Assembly: GCF_047501535.1 (NCBI RefSeq)
Contig: NZ_JAZDRJ010000002.1
Span: forward strand, 186,001 to 250,000
Length of the DNA: 64,000 nucleotides
From: Yanghanlia sp047501535
GTDB taxonomy: Bacteria > Pseudomonadota > Gammaproteobacteria > Burkholderiales > Burkholderiaceae_B
Reading direction: 5' to 3'
This document shows, piece after piece, positions 7,294 through 16,331 of this stretch. Numbering within the stretch: position 1 is the first letter of the stretch; the number at the start of each line of letters is the position of its first letter. Under the pieces are notes generated by a model that saw only the letters and a program-made list of their open reading frames with translations, was not told where the DNA came from and searched no databases. A program made the translations under genes and the position numbers.

Positions 7294-8157
7294 ATGTCTC
7301 GTTCCGCTCGCAGTCTTGAATTACCCGACCCATCCATCAAAGATCGGACACGGGATCTGGGTACTCGCTCAGTCAAATCCGCCCAGCGCGTGCTGGAGCT
7401 TCTCGAACTCATGGAGCAGCTAGGGCGGCCGGTCACCCTGGCGGAGATTGTGCGGGCGAGCGATTACCCGCAATCCAGTTCGTGGATGCTGGTGAAGACA
7501 TTGACGCAGATGGGCTACTTAAGCCACAACCCGGACACGGGCACCTACGTGCCCAGTCTGCGGCTCAATATGCTGGGCGGGTGGGTGCATGACATGGTTC
7601 TGCCACGCAGCAACCTCCGCCTGGCGATGCGCGCATTGGAAGAAAAGCTGAGCCTGACCGTCATCCTGGGCCAGCGTAGCGGGCGTTACGTTCAGTACGC
7701 CCACGTGCTATACGCAGCCACCGACCGCAAGAGCCAGGTTCCCATCGGTGTGGTCCGACCTTTGATCGACACAGGCATGGGGTACGCCCTCTTGGCTCAG
7801 CTTCCTGACAAAGAGGTGTGCGCCATTGCCAATATGTGCCTGGCTCGCGCCGAACATCCGGACTCTGTCACCACCCTGAGACACGTGCTGGACATCGTGG
7901 ATACGGCGCGGCAAACCGGCTTCGTCTATTCGCACCGCTTGCAAAGCGCCAACCGGGCGTCATTTTCTTTTGCGCTCATTCCTGACTCGAAAGCCAGCAA
8001 ACACGCGGGCCTCATGGCCTTGGCCCTGGCCGGTACACAGCAGGAGGTCAGCGACCGGCTGCCCGACATCCCCCAGACCATTAATGATGTAGCTGCCGAG
8101 TTCCTGCCTGATGTGCCCATACACATCAACACCAACTTGCCCATTCAGCTCATCTGA
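7294..8157 (+). CDS. IclR-family transcriptional regulator
   Basis: This DNA-binding regulator has 287 residues, somewhat longer than the usual 250-270 because of an N-terminal extension of about 25. The winged helix-turn-helix (about 27-90) includes SVKSAQRVLELLELMEQLG, then LAEIVRASDYPQSSSWMLVKTLTQMGYL. The rest is the GAF-like effector domain with GVVRPLIDTGMGYALL and a C-terminal ALALAGT segment. It starts 15 bp after Bug gene 2 and 23 bp before the first acyl-CoA dehydrogenase gene, so it is embedded in the plus-strand operon. It probably governs that arm, while the LysR protein governs the other. The palindromes at 3074 and 6156 are candidate sites. Confidence 0.9.
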   Translation: MSRSARSLELPDPSIKDRTRDLGTRSVKSAQRVLELLELMEQLGRPVTLAEIVRASDYPQSSSWMLVKTLTQMGYLSHNPDTGTYVPSLRLNMLGGWVHDMVLPRSNLRLAMRALEEKLSLTVILGQRSGRYVQYAHVLYAATDRKSQVPIGVVRPLIDTGMGYALLAQLPDKEVCAIANMCLARAEHPDSVTTLRHVLDIVDTARQTGFVYSHRLQSANRASFSFALIPDSKASKHAGLMALALAGTQQEVSDRLPDIPQTINDVAAEFLPDVPIHINTNLPIQLI

Positions 8158-8180
8158 ATTTCTAAAGCGTAAACATCACC

Positions 8181-9365
8181 ATGGATCTTGATATCACACA
8201 GGAAGAACGCGAATTCCGCCTGGAAGTTCGCGCCTTCGCACAAGAACATCTGCCAGAAACCGTACGCCGCAAGGTGTTGTACGGTGAAAAACTTGAAAAG
8301 CAAGAATATGTGGACTGGCAAAAGCACTTGTACCGCCGTGGCTGGATCGCCCCCGCCTGGCCCAAGGAATACGGCGGCACGGGCTGGAGCCTGACCAAGC
8401 AGCGCCTCTTTCTGCATGAGCTGGCCTTGCAATGTGCCCCGGAAACCATTCCTTTTGGGATTTCCATGGTCGGGCCGGTCATCTACACATTCGGTTCCGA
8501 ACAACAGAAAAAAGAATATCTGCCTTCCATTCTGAATTCCGACACCTGGTGGTGCCAAGGCTTTTCTGAGCCGAATGCAGGCTCCGACCTCGCCTCACTG
8601 CGCACTCGGGCGGTCGATTGCGGCGACCACTACCTTCTGAACGGCCAGAAAGCCTGGACGACTCACGGCCGCTTTGCCGACATGATGTTCTGTCTGGCCC
8701 GCACCTCTGATACAGGCAAGCCTCAGCAAGGCATCTCCTTTCTGCTGCTGGATATGAAAAGCCCTGGCATTGAGGTGCGCCCGGTCAGCACGATTGACGA
8801 AGGCGCCAGCATTTGCGAGGTCTTTTTCAACGATGTGCGCGTTCCGAAATCCAACTTGGTGGGCGAGGAAGGAAAGGGTTGGAACTATGCCAAGTTCTTG
8901 CTGGGGCATGAACGGGCCATGATTGCCCGGGTGGGGCGCTCCCGCATGCAGCTGGCGCGTGCCCAGCGCCTGGCTTCCCACCCGCACAAGGATGGCTCCC
9001 GCCCCATCGACAACCCGCTGTACCGCCAACGTTTGGCTGAAGTTGGAGCCCGCTTGCGTGCGTTGGAACTGACGGAGCTGCGCGCCCTCTCGGCTTACCG
9101 CCCCGGCGCAGGCTTCGACATCGCAGATTCTTCCATGCTGAAGATTGAAGGCTCGGAAATCTGCCAGACCCTGACCGAACTGCTGGTCGACCTGGCGGGC
9201 CGCTATGGCGTTGTTTACACCGGGCGTCATAGCCAATCGCCTATCGGAGACACCACCGCACACGGGCTACTCGGCGACCATCTGTTCAACCGGGTGGCCA
9301 CGATTTATGGCGGTAGCTCGGAGATCCAGAAAAACGTGATCGCAAAAAGCCGTTTTCAGAAATAA
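8181..9365 (+). CDS. Acyl-CoA dehydrogenase, large-subunit type
   Basis: This FAD enzyme introduces the 2,3 double bond into an acyl-CoA and passes electrons to ETF. It has 394 residues. The N-terminal helical domain starts MDLDITQEEREFRLEVRAF. The FAD/substrate loop is WCQGFSEPNAGSDLASLRT (about 116-134). The C-terminal domain ends GGSSEIQKNVIAK, the usual pattern near the FAD adenine. Together with the next gene it resembles the two-subunit PimC/PimD-type dehydrogenases, in which a larger and a smaller homologue are encoded side by side, so a heteromer is likely. Dicarboxylyl-CoA or branched substrates are typical of that group, but the real substrate is unknown. Confidence 0.9.
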   Translation: MDLDITQEEREFRLEVRAFAQEHLPETVRRKVLYGEKLEKQEYVDWQKHLYRRGWIAPAWPKEYGGTGWSLTKQRLFLHELALQCAPETIPFGISMVGPVIYTFGSEQQKKEYLPSILNSDTWWCQGFSEPNAGSDLASLRTRAVDCGDHYLLNGQKAWTTHGRFADMMFCLARTSDTGKPQQGISFLLLDMKSPGIEVRPVSTIDEGASICEVFFNDVRVPKSNLVGEEGKGWNYAKFLLGHERAMIARVGRSRMQLARAQRLASHPHKDGSRPIDNPLYRQRLAEVGARLRALELTELRALSAYRPGAGFDIADSSMLKIEGSEICQTLTELLVDLAGRYGVVYTGRHSQSPIGDTTAHGLLGDHLFNRVATIYGGSSEIQKNVIAKSRFQK

Positions 9366-9378
9366 ACAAGGACATGCC

Positions 9379-10506
9379 ATGAATCTGACTCTTTCCGACG
9401 AACAAGAGATGATCCGCGAAAGCGTGTTCGACTATTTTTCCAATACCTACACCTTCGACCAGCACCTTGAACGCCTTAAAAGCCAGAAGCGCCCAGATGC
9501 AGCAGCCTGGCAAGCGATGAGCGAACTGGGCTGGCTGGGGCTGAACGTCCCCGAAAGCGACGGCGGTTTGGGCCTGGGGCCGCAAGAAGCCATGTTAGTG
9601 ATGGAAGGCGCGGGCGCCGTCTTGAACGTAGAGCCGCTGCTGCCCACCGCCATCCTCGCAGCCCCACTACTGGCCGGCACCCCCGCCGCAGCCCAGGCTT
9701 TGCAAGCCACCCTGGCAGGCCAGGCAAGCTTGGCGCTGGCCTGGGCGGAAAACAACAGCGGCTTCGCCCCTTTGAACCTCACAAGCCGTGCCGTGAATGA
9801 GGGTCAGTCCTGGCGCATTTCGGGGCACAAAACCATGGTGGACAATGGCGCTGAGGCGGATTGGTTGGTGGTATCGGCACGCCACGATGAGGGTGTCGTC
9901 TTGTTGCTGGTAGACGGGAACGCCGGCGGTTTGAGCCGCACCGGCACCCGGCTTGCCGATGGAAGCCACTGCGCAGACCTGGTATTTGAAGACGTCACGG
10001 CGACGGCATGCCTGGCTACAGGCTCGACGGCTGAAACGCAATTGCTCCGTGCGGTCTATCGTGGCCTGGCGGCGAGCTGCGCGGAAGCGCTAGGCGCAAT
10101 GGAAAAGGCCCTCGACATTTGCCGCGACTACCTGCATGAACGCAGCCAGTTTGGAAAACCCCTGGCCATGCAGCAAGTGCTGCAACACCGCTACGTCGAT
10201 ATGCTGATTGCCGTCGAACGCGCACGTTCCATGACACTGTTGGCCGCCCTGCAGGCCGACGCTGCGGCTGCCGGCGATGCCCACGCGTGCCGGGACCTCA
10301 GCCTCGCGAAATTGATTGTTGGGCGAAGCGCACGCCATGTCGGCGGCGAGGCCATACAGCTGCATGGCGGCATGGGTATGGCGTATGAATACCCGATCGG
10401 CCATTACTATCGAAAACTGCTGTGCTGCGATAACAACTTTGGCTCTCAGGATGACCACTTGACGTTATTGGTCGCCGAAGAGGCCCCCGAGCCCGTTGAG
10501 GCCTGA
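9379..10506 (+). CDS. Acyl-CoA dehydrogenase, small-subunit type
   Basis: This is the partner of the preceding dehydrogenase, 13 bp downstream, with 375 residues. It opens MNLTLSDEQEMIRESVFDYF and carries a shorter, more divergent middle region. The large subunit's SEPNAGSD loop is replaced by LAWAENNSGFAPLNL. The C-terminal domain is well kept: QFGKPLAMQQVLQHRYVDM, QLHGGMGMAYEYPIGHYYRK. Loss of the canonical loop next to a complete large homologue is the pattern of PimD-like small subunits. It therefore probably contributes to a heteromeric enzyme rather than acting alone. Confidence 0.88.
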   Translation: MNLTLSDEQEMIRESVFDYFSNTYTFDQHLERLKSQKRPDAAAWQAMSELGWLGLNVPESDGGLGLGPQEAMLVMEGAGAVLNVEPLLPTAILAAPLLAGTPAAAQALQATLAGQASLALAWAENNSGFAPLNLTSRAVNEGQSWRISGHKTMVDNGAEADWLVVSARHDEGVVLLLVDGNAGGLSRTGTRLADGSHCADLVFEDVTATACLATGSTAETQLLRAVYRGLAASCAEALGAMEKALDICRDYLHERSQFGKPLAMQQVLQHRYVDMLIAVERARSMTLLAALQADAAAAGDAHACRDLSLAKLIVGRSARHVGGEAIQLHGGMGMAYEYPIGHYYRKLLCCDNNFGSQDDHLTLLVAEEAPEPVEA

Positions 10507-10555
10507 CCAATAAAACTCTCTGTATCTACTTCATATCTATCGCAAGGACTCTCCC

Positions 10556-11740
10556 ATGATTCGAGAAGCCGTCATTGTTTCTACCGCCCGAACCCCGTTA
10601 ACCAAAGCCGGGCGAGGAGAACTCAATATTACCCAGGGCCCCACCCTGGCTTCCCATGCTATTAAAGCTGCCGTGGAACGTGCCGGCGTTGATCACGCAG
10701 CGATTGAAGACGTCGTCCTGGGCTGCGGCTACCCGGAAGGCACAACAGGGCGCAACGTTGCCCGGCAAGCCGCCCTACGCGCTGGGCTGCCGCAAAGTGT
10801 TGCCGGGGCGACGGTCAACCGTTTCTGCGCTTCCGGCCTGCAGGCAGTGGCTGATGCAGCCGCCAGGGTGGTGATGGGTCAATCCAAGGTCGTGGTGGCC
10901 GGTGGTGTGGAAAGCTGCTCTTTGCTGCGCACCCGGGATGACGGCGTCAGCGGCATTGACGATTGGCTCAAACGCGAAATTCCCGAGCTCTATCTACCGA
11001 TGATCGAAACCGCTGACATTGTGGCACGGCGCTACAACATCAGCCGTGAAGATCAAGATGCTTTCGCTTTGCGCAGCCAGCAACTCACTGCCGCAGCGCA
11101 ACAGGAAGGCCGTTACGCCGATGAAATCATTCCGGTGCACACAACCATGAAAATCACTGACAAGGCCACCGGCGAATCGCGCCTGGAAGATGTGGTCGTC
11201 AGCATGGACAATTGCAACCGCCCCTCAACGACTGCCGAGGGCTTGGCCGGACTGAAACCCGTCATGGGGGCAGACCAATTCGTTACCGCCGGCAACGCCT
11301 CCCAACTCGCTGACGGCGCGTCGGCCTGTGTGCTCATGGACGCTCGTGAAGCGGAACGTGCCAACCTGGAACCGCTGGGCGCATTTGTGGGGATGGCCGT
11401 CGCGGGTTGTGCGCCGGACGAAATGGGCATCGGCCCCGTTTACGCCGTGCCTCGCCTGCTGGAAAGGCATAACCTCAAAATCGAGGATATCGACCTTTGG
11501 GAACTGAACGAAGCCTTCGCTTCTCAAGCGCTGTACTGTCAGCGTAAGCTGGGCATTCCCATGGAGCGCCTCAACGTGAATGGCGGCTCTATCGCACTGG
11601 GACACCCTTTCGGCGTCACAGGCGCAAGGCTTGCGGGGCACGTGTTGCTGGAAGGCCAACGACGCAAGGCGAAATGGGCCGTCGTCACCATGTGCGTTGG
11701 GGGCGGCATGGGAGCCGCCGGCCTGTTCCGAGTGTATTAA
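10556..11740 (+). CDS. Thiolase (acetyl-CoA C-acyltransferase)
   Basis: It splits a 3-ketoacyl-CoA with free CoA, the last step of the island's beta-oxidation. It has 394 residues. The nucleophile Cys is at about 91 in VNRFCASGLQA. The active-site NEAFA motif, His at about 350 in GGSIALGHPFGVTGAR, and the second Cys at about 380 in CVGGGMGAAGLF complete the set. It is the last gene of the plus-strand operon, 49 bp after the small dehydrogenase, and is followed by a strong bidirectional terminator. A 3-hydroxyacyl-CoA dehydrogenase, needed between hydratase and thiolase, is not encoded in this cluster and must come from elsewhere. Confidence 0.93.
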   Translation: MIREAVIVSTARTPLTKAGRGELNITQGPTLASHAIKAAVERAGVDHAAIEDVVLGCGYPEGTTGRNVARQAALRAGLPQSVAGATVNRFCASGLQAVADAAARVVMGQSKVVVAGGVESCSLLRTRDDGVSGIDDWLKREIPELYLPMIETADIVARRYNISREDQDAFALRSQQLTAAAQQEGRYADEIIPVHTTMKITDKATGESRLEDVVVSMDNCNRPSTTAEGLAGLKPVMGADQFVTAGNASQLADGASACVLMDAREAERANLEPLGAFVGMAVAGCAPDEMGIGPVYAVPRLLERHNLKIEDIDLWELNEAFASQALYCQRKLGIPMERLNVNGGSIALGHPFGVTGARLAGHVLLEGQRRKAKWAVVTMCVGGGMGAAGLFRVY

Positions 11741-11798
11741 CCCGCACTCGCTGCGCCCCCCGCCCCTCGTAAACGGGGCGCCTGTGCACCACACAATA

Positions 11799-11833
11799 AA
11801 AATGCCGCCCCTTTGTTCTCGGGGCGGCATTTT
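11799..11833. terminator. Bidirectional terminator between thiolase and aspartase genes
   Basis: A perfect 13-bp stem (AAAATGCCGCCCC / GGGGCGGCATTTT) with a 9-nt loop has A/T runs on both sides, so it can end transcription of both convergent genes. A weaker CGCCCC/GGGGCG hairpin lies just before it at 11761-11780. Confidence 0.9.
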
Positions 11834-11884
11834 GTTTTTACCGTTGCGGTGTGTTCCCAGGAGCACAGGCAACGCTTATTCGCT

Positions 11885-13303
11885 CTACTTCGCCTTAGCC
11901 AGACGCACGGGGCGCGTCAGGTTTTCTGGGACCAGCAGCGCCATCATGTCGGCCGCGCTCATAATGCCGAGTTGTTCTGCCGTTTCAGCCAGATTGGTGC
12001 CGTTCTTCAGCGCTGTCTTGGCCAGCAATGCGGCTTTCTCGTAGCCGATGATGGGGCTCAGAGCCGTGACGGGCGTAACGGATTGGCTCACCCGGGCCTT
12101 CAGGCCTTCGTGGTTAGGCTGAATACCGTCCACGCAGTTCACCCGCATGGTCTTGCAGGCCTGCGTCAGGTGTTTGATGCTCTTGTACAGCGCCCAGCCC
12201 ATAATGGGTTCAAACGCGTTCAGCTGCAGCTGACCGCCTTCCGACGCCATGGTGATGGTGATGTCGTTACCAATCACCTCGAAAGCGACTTGGCTCACCA
12301 CTTCAGGAATCACCGGGTTCACCTTGCCCGGCATGATGGAAGAGCCTGCCTGGACAGCCGGCAGCAGAATATCGCTCAGCCCGGCCTGGGGGCCGGAAGA
12401 CAACAGGCGCAAGTCATTAGCGACTTTCGACAGCTTGCACGCGGTGCGCTTGAGCACGCCGGAAAGCTGCACGAAATCGCCGGTATCTTGGGTGGCCTCG
12501 ATCAAATAGGGTGCAGGCGTAACAGGCACGCCGCTGAAGCCGGCCAGCAAAGGCGTCACGACTTCGCTGTAACCCACAGGCGCGTTAATCCCTGTACCAA
12601 TCGCCGTCGCACCCAGGTTCACGTCGGTCAGCAGCGCACGCGCCTCTTGAAGGCGCTCCTCATCTTCGCCAAGCATGATGGCGAACGTTTTGAATTCCTG
12701 CCCCAAGGTCATGGGCACGGCATCCTGCAATTGAGTGCGGCCAATCTTGAGAATGGTGCTGAATTCTTCCGCCTTGGCATCAAACGACTGCCTCAGCGCA
12801 GCCATCGACTCTAGCAAATGCTCAAGGCTGCTCCAGATAGCCAGGCGCAGTGCGGTGGGATAGACATCGTTAGTACTCTGCGATGCATTGACGTCGTCGT
12901 TCGGGTGCAGCTTGGCGTATTCGCCGCGCTGATTGCCCAAATGTTCCAGCGCGCGGTTGGCAATGACCTCGTTCGCATTCATGTTGCTGGACGTGCCCGC
13001 CCCACCCTGAATCACATCGACCACGAACTGGTCGTGCAGCTGGCCGGCGATGATGTCGTCACAGGCAGCGTTGATCGCGTCGACTTTTTCCTTGGGCAGC
13101 ACGCCCAGTTGAAGGTTGGCGGTCGCTGCCGCCTTCTTCACCTGAGCCAGGGCCCACACCAGCTCAGGCATTGCGGAAATCGGGTTTCCAGAAATCGGGA
13201 AGTTTTCAAGTGCGCGTGCCGTGTGGACACCCCAATAAGCTTCTGAAGGAATGTCTTTGACTCCAAGGAAGTCAGACTCCTGGCGGGTTGCGGCTATAGT
13301 CAT
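11885..13303 (-). CDS. aspA: Aspartate ammonia-lyase (aspartase)
   Basis: It interconverts L-aspartate with fumarate and ammonia in the cytoplasm. It has 472 residues, the usual length. The aspartase/fumarase superfamily signature is SSIMPGKVNPVIPE, with the catalytic serine in that loop. The substrate-binding segments are VIQGGAGTSSNMNANEVIAN and TQLQDAVPMTLGQEF. The start MTIAATRQESDFLG and a proline-rich SGNPISAMPELV stretch match aspartases rather than FumC, although FumC is a close relative. It stands alone, with a divergent thioesterase gene upstream. Aspartase in this family commonly feeds fumarate to respiration or uses aspartate as a carbon source. Confidence 0.85.
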   Translation of the reverse strand: MTIAATRQESDFLGVKDIPSEAYWGVHTARALENFPISGNPISAMPELVWALAQVKKAAATANLQLGVLPKEKVDAINAACDDIIAGQLHDQFVVDVIQGGAGTSSNMNANEVIANRALEHLGNQRGEYAKLHPNDDVNASQSTNDVYPTALRLAIWSSLEHLLESMAALRQSFDAKAEEFSTILKIGRTQLQDAVPMTLGQEFKTFAIMLGEDEERLQEARALLTDVNLGATAIGTGINAPVGYSEVVTPLLAGFSGVPVTPAPYLIEATQDTGDFVQLSGVLKRTACKLSKVANDLRLLSSGPQAGLSDILLPAVQAGSSIMPGKVNPVIPEVVSQVAFEVIGNDITITMASEGGQLQLNAFEPIMGWALYKSIKHLTQACKTMRVNCVDGIQPNHEGLKARVSQSVTPVTALSPIIGYEKAALLAKTALKNGTNLAETAEQLGIMSAADMMALLVPENLTRPVRLAKAK

Positions 13304-13499
13304 ACAGGTGGACCTAGAAGATGGGAAAAATTGACAATTTTAAATAAATCTCCTAGGACTGTCTCATACTGACGGCGCAGATGCAAAAAAAATACGTTCT
13401 GGAACAACGGCGGCAGCTGCGAAGGACCCCCGCCTCGCCTTAAACCCCGCCTTATAATGCAGCGCAACAAAAGCCGTACAGAGACAGGAACCGTAGCCC

Positions 13500-13904
13500 A
13501 TGACAAGCGATATCCCAGCCGGGTTTGAAGTATGGAACCCCACCAGTTTATTCATGCAGCATCTGATTCAGGTGGGGCAAATCTACAGGAATGAATCAGG
13601 TTCCGCCTTCGGCCTGCGCATCGACAAAGGGCATGGCAATGTCCACAGCGTTGCCCACGGCGGCCTGCTGGCCACGCTGGTCGATTCCGTTTTCGGAAAC
13701 TACCTAGCCCAGGAATGCCAGACCGCAGTCGTCACCGTCAACCTGTCGCTGGACTACATGAATGCGACCAAGATGGGTGATTGGATCGAGGCCCATGTAA
13801 AGATTGATAAGCGCGGCAGAAGGCTGATCTACGCAAGCTGCACCGTGCATAATCAGGAAAAAACCCTGGTCAAGGCGAGCGGGGTATTTGCTGTACAGGG
13901 CTAA
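13500..13904 (+). CDS. PaaI-family hotdog-fold thioesterase
   Basis: A predicted acyl-CoA thioesterase of 134 residues with a single hotdog domain. The motif VAHGGLLATLVDSVFG (about 51-66) holds the HGG element and the acidic residue used by this family. AVVTVNLSLDYMNATKMGDWIEA is the second typical block. It is separated by 196 bp from the divergent aspA, so it has its own promoter. An A/T-rich inverted repeat (AAAATT-GAC-AATTTT, 13327-13341) lies between them. The physiological acyl group is not predictable. Confidence 0.85.
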   Translation: MTSDIPAGFEVWNPTSLFMQHLIQVGQIYRNESGSAFGLRIDKGHGNVHSVAHGGLLATLVDSVFGNYLAQECQTAVVTVNLSLDYMNATKMGDWIEAHVKIDKRGRRLIYASCTVHNQEKTLVKASGVFAVQG

Positions 13905-13918
13905 AGCTCTGAAAGACA

Positions 13919-13949
13919 GCCCGCCCCTGACACGCGTCGGTGTGCGGGC
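13919..13949. terminator. Possible convergent terminator hairpin
   Basis: GCCCGC...GCGGGC with an inner ACAC/GTGT pair forms a bulged hairpin between the convergent thioesterase and quinone oxidoreductase genes. There is no clear T-run, so the call is weak. Confidence 0.35.
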
Positions 13950-13970
13950 CCTCTCGCCCGTACGTCCCCA

Positions 13971-14948
13971 TCAATCAACCGTAATCACCACCTTGCCCAA
14001 CGCCTGGCGGCCTGCAACGAACTCCAGCGCCTCCGGCGCACGCTCCAGGGGGTAGGTAGCGCAAATCACCGGCTTGACCTTGCCCTCGGCGTAGAGCTCG
14101 AACAGCTCTTTCATGTTCTGGGCGTCAGCTTCCGGTTCCGTGCGGCCAAACGCCCCCCAGAATACGCCCACAATCGACGCGCCCTTTAATAAAGGCAGGT
14201 TGAGCGGAATACGCGGGATATCCCCAGCCGCAAACCCCACCACCAGAAAACGCCCCTTCCAGGCGATGCTGCGGAAAGCGGGTTCTGAAGCACTGCCCCC
14301 CACCGGGTCGTAGATCACATCCACACCTTTCCCGCCGGTCAGTTCTTTAAGCTGATCGCGGAAATCGTCTTGGGTGTAGTCCACCACGTGATCCGCCCCT
14401 TCACGCAAGCACAACTGGCGCTTTTCCTCGGAAGACGCGGCAGCAATCACCACCGCCCCCATGGCCTTGGCAATCTGGATGGCTGCCAGGCCAACGCCGC
14501 CGGCAGCACCGAGAATCAGTAAGGTCTCGCCCTTTTTTAGTTCGGCACGATTCTTCAGTGCGTAGTAAGACGTGCCGTAAGTCAGCACAAAGGCCGATGC
14601 CTCTTCAAAGCTCATGCCGTCAGGCAGTGGCAGGGCACGGCTCGCATCGGCAATGGCTTCTTGCGCAAAACCACCGTAGCCAATGGGCGCCACCACCCGC
14701 TGCCCCACCTCGAATTGCGTCACTCCTTCACCCACCCGCGCAACGGTACCAGCCACTTCGCCTCCGGGGCTGAACGGCAGATCGGGCTTCATCTGATATT
14801 TCCCTTGAATAATGAGCGTATCGGGAAAATTCACACCAGCCGCCTTGACCGAGACCACAATCTGGCCGGGCCCTGGCTGCAGCGGCGCCACTTCCTCCAG
14901 GCTCAGCAATTCAGGGCCACCCAATTGTTTGCAAAGTAATGCTTTCAA
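13971..14948 (-). CDS. NADPH:quinone oxidoreductase family protein (zinc-independent MDR)
   Basis: This is a medium-chain dehydrogenase/reductase of about 325 residues that reduces quinones or activated enones with NADPH. The GroES-like N-terminal domain has LLSLEEVAPLQPGPGQIVV and GVNFPDTLIIQGKYQMKP. The Rossmann domain has LILGAAGGVGLAAIQIAKAMG. There is no structural zinc cluster and no catalytic-zinc Cys/His set, as expected for Qor-like enzymes. The first open codon is a GTG at 14951, but a TTG at 14948 gives the usual MKALLCK start with AGGAG 6 nt upstream, so I chose the TTG. The exact start is uncertain by one codon. Confidence 0.88.
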   Translation of the reverse strand: MKALLCKQLGGPELLSLEEVAPLQPGPGQIVVSVKAAGVNFPDTLIIQGKYQMKPDLPFSPGGEVAGTVARVGEGVTQFEVGQRVVAPIGYGGFAQEAIADASRALPLPDGMSFEEASAFVLTYGTSYYALKNRAELKKGETLLILGAAGGVGLAAIQIAKAMGAVVIAAASSEEKRQLCLREGADHVVDYTQDDFRDQLKELTGGKGVDVIYDPVGGSASEPAFRSIAWKGRFLVVGFAAGDIPRIPLNLPLLKGASIVGVFWGAFGRTEPEADAQNMKELFELYAEGKVKPVICATYPLERAPEALEFVAGRQALGKVVITVD

Positions 14949-15272
14949 CACTGACTCCTATATCCACTTTGGTTGATGCGGAAAAAGGCTGAAGGCAGTG
15001 CAAAAGTTTGATGCCATCACCAGCCTTATCCTCATGTACGTGCCTTCATTATCACCTGAGCACAGTAGGCCAGATCACCAATGTCTATACTGCGGAGCAA
15101 GCGGTTACCTATTGGCTCGCTGCCAGCCAGGATAAAACCAGGAAAGTGCTTTGGCCACACCGGGATAACCAAGTACCTGATTTCCAACACCCCTATACAT
15201 AGGCTCGACCAAATGGAACTGCGCGCTTACCGCGTAATGCTGGAACCAGAAGAGCGGGAATAAAATCACCTA
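14949..15272. other. Intergenic region with divergent promoters, no supported gene
   Basis: These 324 bp separate the oxidoreductase (minus) from the DUF4105 gene (plus). Two overlapping open frames of 60-64 codons occur, but they lack good ribosome sites and recognisable content, so I do not call them genes. No convincing hairpin or operator was seen. Confidence 0.5.
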
Positions 15273-16331
15273 ATGTCACGCTTTCCAAAGATGCCGCAGC
15301 GAGAGCAAAGCCATTGCCGGCTCAGGCGGCTTGGTCGAGTTCTGGTTGCGTTGCCTGTGTTGGCTTTTATCGTGTGGGGCGCCTTCGCCCTGCATTTTCA
15401 GGTAGCACAGCCAGCCGTCCTCTTTCTTGCGCTTATGGTGTGGATCACCACAGGCGGCGCCCTCGTCGTCGCGATTCTGTGCGGTAGTCATACCCGAGGC
15501 TGTGGGGCGGCCTTCGGCCTCGCTGCCATTTTTATGTTGGCATGGTGGTTCACCATTAAGCCGTCTCATCACCGTGATTGGGCCGATGATGTCGCGCACA
15601 TGCTGGAATCGGAGATCGACGGCAACAACGTGACGTTACGCAACGTACGCAACTTCGAATGGCGTAGTGAGACCGACTACACGCCTCGCTGGATAACGCG
15701 AAAATATCGCCTGGATCAGCTGGAGTCGGCCGACCTCGTCCTGTCTTACTGGATGGGGCCGCACATCGCCCACACCCTGGTGTCATTCGGGTTCAGCGAC
15801 GGGCAGCGACTGGTCTTTTCCCTGGAGATCCGCAAGGAACGCCATGAGTCGTTCTCAGCCGTTGGCGGATTCTTCCGCAAGTTTGAGCAAGTCATCATTG
15901 CTGCCGAGGAACGCGACATCATACGGACTCGTAGCAATGCACGCGGCGAGGATGTCTTCTTATACAACTTACGCATACCTCCGCCAGAGCTCCGTACACT
16001 GTTTCTTGCCTACCTGAAAGAGGCCGAGGTACTGAGACAAGAGCCGACCTTCTACAACACACTGACAAGCAACTGCACAACTGTCATCTACGACCTAGCC
16101 AAGCAGATCGCTCCAGGGCTGCCTCTGGATTATCGGTTGCTGCTATCCGGGCATTTTGCAGAATATGCCTATGATCGCAATGCGCTCGTCCAAGGCTATG
16201 AGTATCAGCGTCTGCAAACACTTGGACACATCAATGCGCGTGCTCAGAAGGCTGACGCCACGGGTATCAATTTCTCGCAAGCGATCCGCGAGGGAGTGCC
16301 ACAAGCAGTCAGGGACAGCGACCATGACTGA
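15273..16331 (+). CDS. DUF4105 (Lnb N-terminal domain-like) membrane protein
   Basis: A 352-residue protein with two or three hydrophobic segments in its first 85 residues, then a DUF4105-type domain. Marks of that domain are RNFEWRSETDYTPRW, then SADLVLSYWMGPHIAHTLVS, and LTSNCTTVIYDLAKQIAPG with a conserved Cys in NCTT. The domain is found in periplasmic and outer-membrane-associated proteins, and its conserved Cys and His pattern suggests a cysteine hydrolase, but its reaction is not established. The next gene, a lipoprotein hydrolase, starts inside its last codons (8-bp overlap), so the two are co-translated and probably act together at the cell envelope. Confidence 0.8.
   Translation: MSRFPKMPQREQSHCRLRRLGRVLVALPVLAFIVWGAFALHFQVAQPAVLFLALMVWITTGGALVVAILCGSHTRGCGAAFGLAAIFMLAWWFTIKPSHHRDWADDVAHMLESEIDGNNVTLRNVRNFEWRSETDYTPRWITRKYRLDQLESADLVLSYWMGPHIAHTLVSFGFSDGQRLVFSLEIRKERHESFSAVGGFFRKFEQVIIAAEERDIIRTRSNARGEDVFLYNLRIPPPELRTLFLAYLKEAEVLRQEPTFYNTLTSNCTTVIYDLAKQIAPGLPLDYRLLLSGHFAEYAYDRNALVQGYEYQRLQTLGHINARAQKADATGINFSQAIREGVPQAVRDSDHD

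Noticed and set aside
11813..12814. 333-codon plus-strand open frame
   Set aside because: Shadow of aspA. It also begins inside the terminator hairpin.
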